A stretch of DNA of 64,000 nt, taken from the NCBI GenBank assembly GCA_035772405.1, contig JAYKKM010000080.1, positions 2,965,501-3,029,500 on the forward strand, in the 5' to 3' direction. The translations under genes were made by a program, and so were the position numbers. This DNA comes from Chrysogorgia sp. JL179-B06. Taxonomy: Eukaryota > Cnidaria > Anthozoa > Scleralcyonacea > Chrysogorgiidae. Shown here in pieces: positions 57,822-64,000 of this stretch. A model generated the notes under the pieces. That model was not told where the DNA came from. It worked only from the letters and a program-made list of their open reading frames with translations, and made no database searches. Numbering within the stretch: the first letter of the stretch is position 1; every line of letters begins with the position of its first letter.

Positions 57822-57966
57822 GCAGGCCCTTTATTTTTTCCCTCCCGATTTTTTTTTCCCGATTTTTTCGTCCCGATTTTTTTCCGCCTTTTTTTCTTAA
57901 AGCTCGAAAAAATATCCGCCTTTTTTTCTTAAAGCTCGAAAAAATAAAGGGCCGCTTCGCAGGCTA
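57822..57966. repeat. Right terminal hairpin of the large transposon
   Basis: GGCCCTTTATTTTTTC at 57825-57840 and GAAAAAATAAAGGGCC at 57938-57953 are a perfect 16-bp inverted pair around a pyrimidine-rich loop with CCCGATTTTTTTT units and two CGCCTTTTTTTCTTAAAGCTC copies. The outer end is TTCGCAGGCTA. Confidence 0.92.
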
Positions 57967-57975
57967 ATCTACCGA
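57967..57975. repeat. 9-bp target-site duplication, right (ATCTACCGA)
   Basis: Exact match to 47484-47492, immediately after the terminal CGCAGGCTA. Confidence 0.95.
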
Positions 57976-58111
57976 CATATTATATCTTCTTCAAAAGCAG
58001 CGCAATCTTAGCACGGGAGATATTTATTACAGGCCCAAACGGTCAGTGCGCATGTCCAGGACAATCTCAGACCGCCACACCGGGAAATGACATAACTTCA
58101 TTGATTCCAGG

Positions 58112-58494
58112 ATGGCAAAAGGAGCCTGTGCTGCTCGTCGCAAAGTCGTGCAGAACAGAGAGATACTTGCTCGTGTAATTAACACCATCAAGTTATAATC
58201 GCAGGTCAGGGCTACCTTGGGTGAATCAGAAATGTGCGCGATTTGTTGGACACAATTACAAACGTCATGGAAACTTTCTTGAAATGATGTTGTTTGTTAG
58301 CAAGTATGAGTGACCCCCTCTTGAGTGCTCATGTGGCCGGCGCAGTGAACCGAAAGAGGTCAACAGCAAAGAAAAGGGCGAGGGAGCACCTTTATCTTTC
58401 TGACCGTGCAAAACAACTGCGTGAACACACGGCAAGCTCGACGACGCGGCCTAGTTTCAAAACGTTAATAAGAAGTGTAAACCTAAGCATTTGA
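58112..58494 (+). other. Two short unrecognised frames
   Basis: MAKGACAARRKVVQNREILA (58112-58198) and MSDPLLSAHVAGAVNRKRST (58306-58494) are small basic frames without known motifs. They could be exon or element remnants; I cannot support a gene here. Confidence 0.15.
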
Positions 58495-58559
58495 AAGAAG
58501 CCATGGTAAATTGACTACCGTATTTGATGTTTGACTTTGAAGATTTTTATATGACCCCC

Positions 58560-58735
58560 AAAACGCTCCAGTTCTGCTAAAACGATTGTAGTGTTTCACC
58601 TGAAGTCAGCGAGTTCACGTCGTCCTGAAGACGTGAAATGCTCAGAGTTGTGTTGTAAACAGTCGAAGGTTGCCGCGTCGTCGAGCTTGCCGCGTCGTAG
58701 ATCTTAAGTCCCTAAATAGGCACTGTTGATATTTC
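58560..58735 (-). mobile_element. Partial copy of the MITE found at 15093
   Basis: The minus strand starts TAGGGACTTAAGATCTACGA and shares GTTTACAAC, TTTCACGTCTTCAGGACGAC and CACTACAATCG with 15093-15330. The other end is missing. Confidence 0.7.
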
Positions 58736-58937
58736 TGGAACTGATCAGCTGAACATTGTGGCACGATTTATGGGACCCTTTGCAGCTTTGCTGGCCTAAC
58801 TCTTACCTTAGTACGATAATGCATTATTTTGGACATAACAGCCGATTTTAATTTCGAATTTTACTGGCGATAGTCTATGTGACGTCGTTTCGGGATTAAC
58901 CCATATTTTTGTCGTTTAATTCACTAGCAACTCCAAC

Positions 58938-59128
58938 TCCTATAATATAATGTTTGCGGGTATTTCTTTTGTTCTCACAGGGCCATTAACAACTAATATA
59001 CCTCATTATATCCATTTTTGCTAATCGTACCTCCGTTGACGGCAAACCGGTCTGATTAGAACTAATCATACCCGGAGGTACGATTACGAAAGAACAAAAT
59101 AAATACCCGCAAACATTATATTACAAAG
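58938..59128. mobile_element. MITE with ATAATATAATGTTTGCGGG ends
   Basis: Inverted ends of about 35 bp (TAATGTTTGCGGGTATTTCT / AATAAATACCCGCAAACATTA), with GTACCTCCG / CGGAGGTAC pairing in the interior. Confidence 0.8.
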
Positions 59129-59239
59129 GAATAGCATAAAAAGAGGTGATTAACCATTAAACGTCCCGCTCGATTCGCGTCATTTAGTAAAAATCGAGCG
59201 GGACGTTTAATAGCTAATGCACCTCTTTTTATGCTATTA
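59129..59239. mobile_element. Hairpin MITE, arms about 45 bp
   Basis: AATAGCATAAAAAGAGGTG and CACCTCTTTTTATGCTATT bound it, with AAACGTCCCGCTCGATT and its complement inside. It abuts the MITE at 58938. From 59240 to 61100 I see no gene that I recognise, apart from a G-run/C-run pair at 60831-60890. Confidence 0.9.
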
Positions 59240-61103
59240 CTTATAATAATCCCTATTTTTTTATTATTTACCATTCAATCAACTCGGGCGGCATACAAAT
59301 GTAAGGTTAGGATTATAAGTTTAGTCAGCCGGATAATTTCCACCCGAATATAAAACCCGCCACTGGCAGGCTCAAATTTCATCCTTGAGTGCCTTGATGT
59401 CTGTGATTGAGATATAAAACAAAGCTGTTGTTGCTTGGGAACTGCCTTATCACGGTGATTTACAATGAAAGATAGCCAGTGTAAAGAACTGAAACTTTGT
59501 TGTTCATGCCACGAAGACGTCAAGCTGCAGGGCCGTGCAGGCGATCTTAACCTGACACCGGATCATGGCTTATGATGAAAAGAAGGTGAGACTGGAAGTC
59601 GCTTGGGCAACCGCAACGGATAACTAGCGGGATAGCCGTTGTGTTATTTTAACCTGTGGTTTTAATAGGGTTTCATCACATATGCCATTACCTTTTAAGT
59701 TCTTTCAATTCAATTTCTTTCTGTTTGGGAAATTCTACTCAGATATATTTTGCGACATTGATCAAATCAGAGCGAATTACATATTTTGACGTTCTAAATC
59801 CTGGATTTGTAATATAAACAATTATGGTGGTTTACTCCAGCATGTTATACATATATAAATATAGCCGTAATATATAAATATAACCATCGTCAGCCGTGTG
59901 TGAGTCTCAGTGTATGAAACGCTCTAGCTAATGTATATATATATAACAAAAGGCTAAAGGTGCTGCAGTGCTGCAGTAATTACCTGTATATAAATAGCCA
60001 AGATATTTGTTAGAATCTTATTTGCATATAATTCATAAAGTTGCCAATCATGTGTAGAGAGTTGAGAGTTCCCCACATGATCAGAGAGTCGCTGTACCTG
60101 TACCAGAAATCTAATCCCAATTTGGGGCATATTGTTTTTGTAAACACTCCAAGTTTTTGTAGCCCTTCAATGACATACTGGTTTGAATATAGGTTCATAT
60201 GTGCTGATTCTTATGCAAATAATGAGACAATAATTTGCAATAGATTTTGCACATGGAAAGTTTGACATTAATTTACATTTAACAATCATACACAGAGTTC
60301 AATTCCATAACAGTTAGCACAATTCAACTGATCTAGCTTGGCAATAGCTATGCCAAATATGGTGGAAATAAGACCAAAGGGGGGTCAGTCCTGTGCCGAC
60401 TGCACCCAAGATCTGAAGTCACCATCTATTATTCTATTATGGGGAGAGATCTAAGCTAGGGTAGATACTTACCCTGGCCATAACGAGCTCACCACCTCAA
60501 AGAGAACCTATACAAATGATAACAACCCCCAAAAGAACAGGCGTGTTGCAATGGGGTGTGTATCTAACCAGTTATGTTTGGGGGCAAAACATTTTTGCCT
60601 GAAATTTGACAGATCATTGGATGCAGTGTGCGGCAGACGCAACTTAACAAGTTCATCTATCAAATGTGATATAGCCTTTAGTATAATTTTAAACAGGGCA
60701 CAACCGTAAAACAATTCTAATATATTATGTTAATGTTAAAACATATTACTTTAATATAAATTTTTAATGAATATTTTAAAGCAATATTACCCGAATTTAC
60801 ATTACAATATTACCTGAATTTTTTAAACATGGGGGGGGTATTGCCGTGTATACACAATTTCTGTATATACATAAGCCCCCCCATATTGATGATATAGTAA
60901 TGGGTCATCTTTAGTATAAATTTACAAGTATCTATTACAAATCCTCAATTTCCATTGGCTATTGCAGGAGATACTATAGCTATACAATTAACAATTATAA
61001 TATTAATTAATATATATTATTTATAAAATAAGTCGTGTCTTACGCACGCTGTGATTGGTCAGTTACCGTGTTTATATCAGGCTATATAACATGGATGGAT
61101 TAC

Positions 61104-61250
61104 GCCATCATGATACGCCATCAATTAGCCATCATACGCCATCAATTAGCCATCATACGCCATCAATTAGCCATCACACGCCATCAATTAGCAATCATAC
61201 GCCATCAATTAGCCATCATACGCCATCAATTAGACATCACGGCGCCATCA
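61104..61250. repeat. 21-bp tandem repeat, about 7 copies
   Basis: Units of CATACGCCATCAATTAGC plus CAT. The period is a multiple of three, so two frames stay open, but no coding role is supported. Confidence 0.92.
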
Positions 61251-61327
61251 TACGCAGTAAGGAGAATTTACGTGTTGATAAAAAAGATATTTGTACATTT
61301 TATTTGTTTTCAACGGGTTATTTTATA

Positions 61328-61525
61328 AAAGAAATAGAAAACATTTTTATCCGTGTTCCCATACGTTATATAAACACTCGTGGAAGTTTGGGAGAACTCG
61401 AAATCGCGTGGAAACACTCTCCCTACGGGCTCGTGTTCCCACTGTGATTTCTCGTTCTCCCAAACTTCCACTCGTATTTATATAACTGTATGTAAACATG
61501 AAAAATGTTTTCTATTTCTTAAATA
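61328..61525. mobile_element. Hairpin MITE, arms about 80 bp
   Basis: Ends AGAAATAGAAAACATTTTTA and its complement GAAAAATGTTTTCTATTTCT, with GGAAGTTTGGGAGAACTCGA and its near-complement inside. Confidence 0.88.
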
Positions 61526-61536
61526 ATATACAGTAT

Positions 61537-62128
<592 letters not shown>

Positions 62129-62159
62129 TAAGGATTTATGGTGAAGGAAAATTTCGAGT

Positions 62160-63011
62160 GTTGAATGTATTTCGAATATAGCATCACCAACACAGACTGA
62201 GTAACTTCATCGATATCATTTTAAAATCAGTATGCCAAAATGTACCAAGCTTCATACGAGACAACATGGATTTTCTAAACAAAATACCAAAGGAGATAGA
62301 TGAAAAAACGATATTGGTAATTATATTCTTTGACGTGGTGAGCCTTTGTACAAACATTTCACATGTCCTGGGACTCCAAGGAATCGCATACTGGCTTGAC
62401 AACTTTACTACCAAGCATCCTTAATACGACCTTTTCCTAAATAATTTATCTTAAAAGCAATTTCCATCGTGTTAAAAGATAACACCTTCCAATTTGATAA
62501 TACGAACTACAAGCAGATCCAGGGTACAGCCATGGGAACGAAAATGGCACATACGCCACTTTGGTAATGGGTTACCTTGAAAAGCGGAATCATGACAAAA
62601 TTAAATTGTTTAAACGATATCTGGATGACTGTTTTCTTCTATGGCGGAAATCAGAAGAAGAGCTTGAGGAGTTTCACCAAATAATCAACACACTTCATCC
62701 GAAAATAAAATTCACAATGGAATAAGATAACTACAAACTACCATTTCTAGACATATTACTTTACAAGGACGAAGACAGATTAGAAAGCGATATTTGTTGT
62801 AAAGAAACGGACACGCATCAATATCTGGATTATTCTTCATGTCATCCCAAACATACAAAATTGAATATACCATACACACTAGCAAGGAGAAATGAATATG
62901 CGCAATTGTCACAAACGAAGATTTGAGGGGAAAACGACTGGAAGAACTAGAAAAATTTCTGCGAAAACAAAATTACAAAAATACATTGATAAGAACTGGT
63001 ATACAGAAGGC
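62160..63011 (+). pseudogene. Penelope-like element, RT part
   Basis: Several frames give NVPSFIRDNMDFLNKIPKEI near 62240-62310, the motif-A region FFDVVSLCTN (near 62330), NYKQIQGTAMGTKMA (near 62505-62550) and the catalytic box as FKRYLDDCFLLW (near 62610-62640). Next are EEELEEFHQIINTLHPKIKF and YKLPFLDILLYKDED. The order and wording are those of Penelope/Neptune-type RTs. Many shifts and stops make it inactive. It is interrupted at 63012 by a LINE fragment and resumes near 63573. Confidence 0.85.
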
Positions 63012-63572
63012 TAACTTTAACTTTAACTTTAATGATTATGCTATTTTAAGCATCTCAAATACAATAAATATCTCATCATAACATGCAGTAAAAAGTACAA
63101 CATTTTAAAAAGTTATTTAAAAATAACTTATTTACTATATGCATACATCATCCCTATATTAAAATCAAAAATTGTAAAAAGTTATAATCGTTTGAAAATT
63201 TCATCCGAAAGTTCCCAATAACCATTGTTAATACCTTGCCTAATTGAATTGATTTTATGCTGTTCTAATAATATTTTAAAATTAATGACAGAGGATATAG
63301 TTCTGATCTCCAAGGGTAGTCGATTCCAGTACTTAAGTGACTGATCTGCACTTAAACAAATCATGATACGGTGTTGTATTAATCCCAGGCATTAATAATA
63401 ACTGTCTCCCAGACTTGCCATTTCGAAACATGTTTTGACCATAACAAACGATTTTATTTTGAATTTTAAACATTTCGATGAGGTCGCCCCGCGTTCGTCG
63501 CTCCAATAGGGTCGTTAAATTCAAATTCTCCATTCCCCTAATTGACTTTGTAAATTTACGCTGGCAGTTTTC
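63012..63572 (-). mobile_element. LINE 3' fragment inserted in the Penelope-like element
   Basis: The minus strand reads ENCQRKFTKSIRGMENLNLT, LERRTRGDLIEMFKI, YWNRLPLEIRTISSV and INFKILLEQ, the C-terminus of an L2/CR1-like RT, with one shift near 63350. Its 3' end is a short tandem AAAGTT tail (63012-63033 as AACTTT on the plus strand). 5'-truncated. Confidence 0.82.
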
Positions 63573-64000
63573 AAGAAATCAAAATCAAAAGAAATTCTTG
63601 AGCTGAGATCAACAAAGGATAAAGCCGAAAATAACAATTTCCTCCCACTAGTTATCACTCACAACCCGAACAATCCACAAATAGTTGGAAAAATCAAAGA
63701 AAATTTTAAATTTCTATCCAACTCGACGAAAATGAAAAGCGTATTGAATAAAACAAACCTAATAGTAAGCCGTCGCCAACCAAAACATTTAAAACGATAT
63801 TTAACTAAAGCGCAATTCAATTCGCAACATTCATTACCTTTAGTTACAAAATGCCAAGAACCAAGATGTGGAACATGTGACTATTTGATTACAGGAAACT
63901 TAATAAAATTTAATAACGGAAAAGTTTGGACCATAAAGTCGTCAATGAACTGTAAGGCAAAGAATGTAATTTATACAATAATTTGTCCAAAATGCGAAAG
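63573..64000 (+). pseudogene. Penelope-like element, connector to GIY-YIG part (cut by window end)
   Basis: An open frame reads KEILELRSTKDKAENNNFLP, ITHNPNNPQIVGKIKENF, RRQPKHLKRYLTKAQ, then CQEPRCGTCDYLITG and SMNCKAKNVIYTIICPKCE at the window end. CG-x-C, SMNC and the NVIYTIICPKC string lead into a GIY-YIG endonuclease in this family; that domain lies outside. This part has no stop, unlike the RT part. Confidence 0.85.

Larger units (their letters stand above)
47493..57966. mobile_element. Complete 10.5-kb Academ-like (helicase-bearing) DNA transposon
   Basis: Seen: ends TAGCCTGCGAARC...CTTTATTTTTTCGAG, inverted over about 32 bp with one indel and few mismatches; a perfect 9-bp TSD; two convergent spliced genes (48057-54224 plus strand; 57711-55535 minus strand) that together fill the element; no stops in either gene. 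Known: an Academ lineage described from animals and fungi encodes a superfamily-II helicase next to its transposase. Inferred: this is an intact, recently inserted autonomous copy of that lineage. Both ends form internal hairpins, described separately. Nested insertions occur only in introns (50197-50770; 52024-52118) and in the space between the two gene ends (55082-55335), so neither coding region is damaged. Superfamily name is from memory; the structural facts do not depend on it. Confidence 0.88.

Overview
This is a repeat-rich, AT-rich eukaryotic window with spliced genes, long introns, (AT)n, (ATT)n and minisatellite arrays, and relics of most animal transposon classes. The one recognisable host gene is an adiponectin-receptor (PAQR family) gene, so the organism is an animal. 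The mix of L2/CR1-like, R2/NeSL-like, BEL/Pao and Penelope-like retroelements, PIF/Harbinger, hAT-like and Academ-like DNA transposons, and many fold-back MITEs suggests a non-vertebrate metazoan. A cnidarian is my best guess; that is inference and no species is claimed.

Layout. 1-2740: an inverted pair of tRNA-like sequences, an (AT)n tract and a 1.4-kb minisatellite. 3780-7000: a decayed non-LTR retrotransposon with a restriction-like endonuclease. 7840-8790: a decayed 2A-peptide-headed mobile-element ORF split by a hAT-like MITE with an 8-bp target-site duplication (TSD). 9183-10935: inverted-repeat elements, one holding a degraded tyrosine-recombinase-like fragment. 12435-13454: an unrecognised ORF and a LINE fragment on the minus strand. 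13460-16700: a BEL/Pao relic interrupted by a truncated LINE (100-bp TSD) and by a MITE. 17331-18711: a Harbinger relic. 20370-36536: four exons of the adiponectin-receptor gene on the plus strand; introns of 4-7 kb are packed with MITEs, a LINE fragment and a tandem duplication. Its last exon (seventh membrane helix) was not found. 36590-46700: microsatellites, fold-back elements and an orientation-switching minisatellite.

47493-57966 is the highlight: a complete 10,474-bp DNA transposon bounded by TAGCCTGCGAA termini and a perfect 9-bp TSD (ATCTACCGA). It carries two convergent spliced genes with open frames: a ~1,105-aa DUF6589-type transposase (7 exons, plus strand) and a 579-aa RecQ-like helicase (3 exons, minus strand). 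This fits the helicase-encoding Academ lineage. Each end is itself a hairpin, and the two hairpins carry different but internally compensated bases. A 254-bp MITE with related ends, a TA-flanked MITE and a perfect 43-bp-arm palindrome are nested inside it.

58560-61500 holds more MITEs and a 21-bp tandem repeat. 61537-62127 is a microsatellite whose period changes from 8 to 6 to 2. 62160-64000 is a Penelope-like element interrupted by a minus-strand LINE fragment and running off the window. Apart from the adiponectin-receptor exons and the two genes of the large transposon, every recognised coding sequence here is broken.
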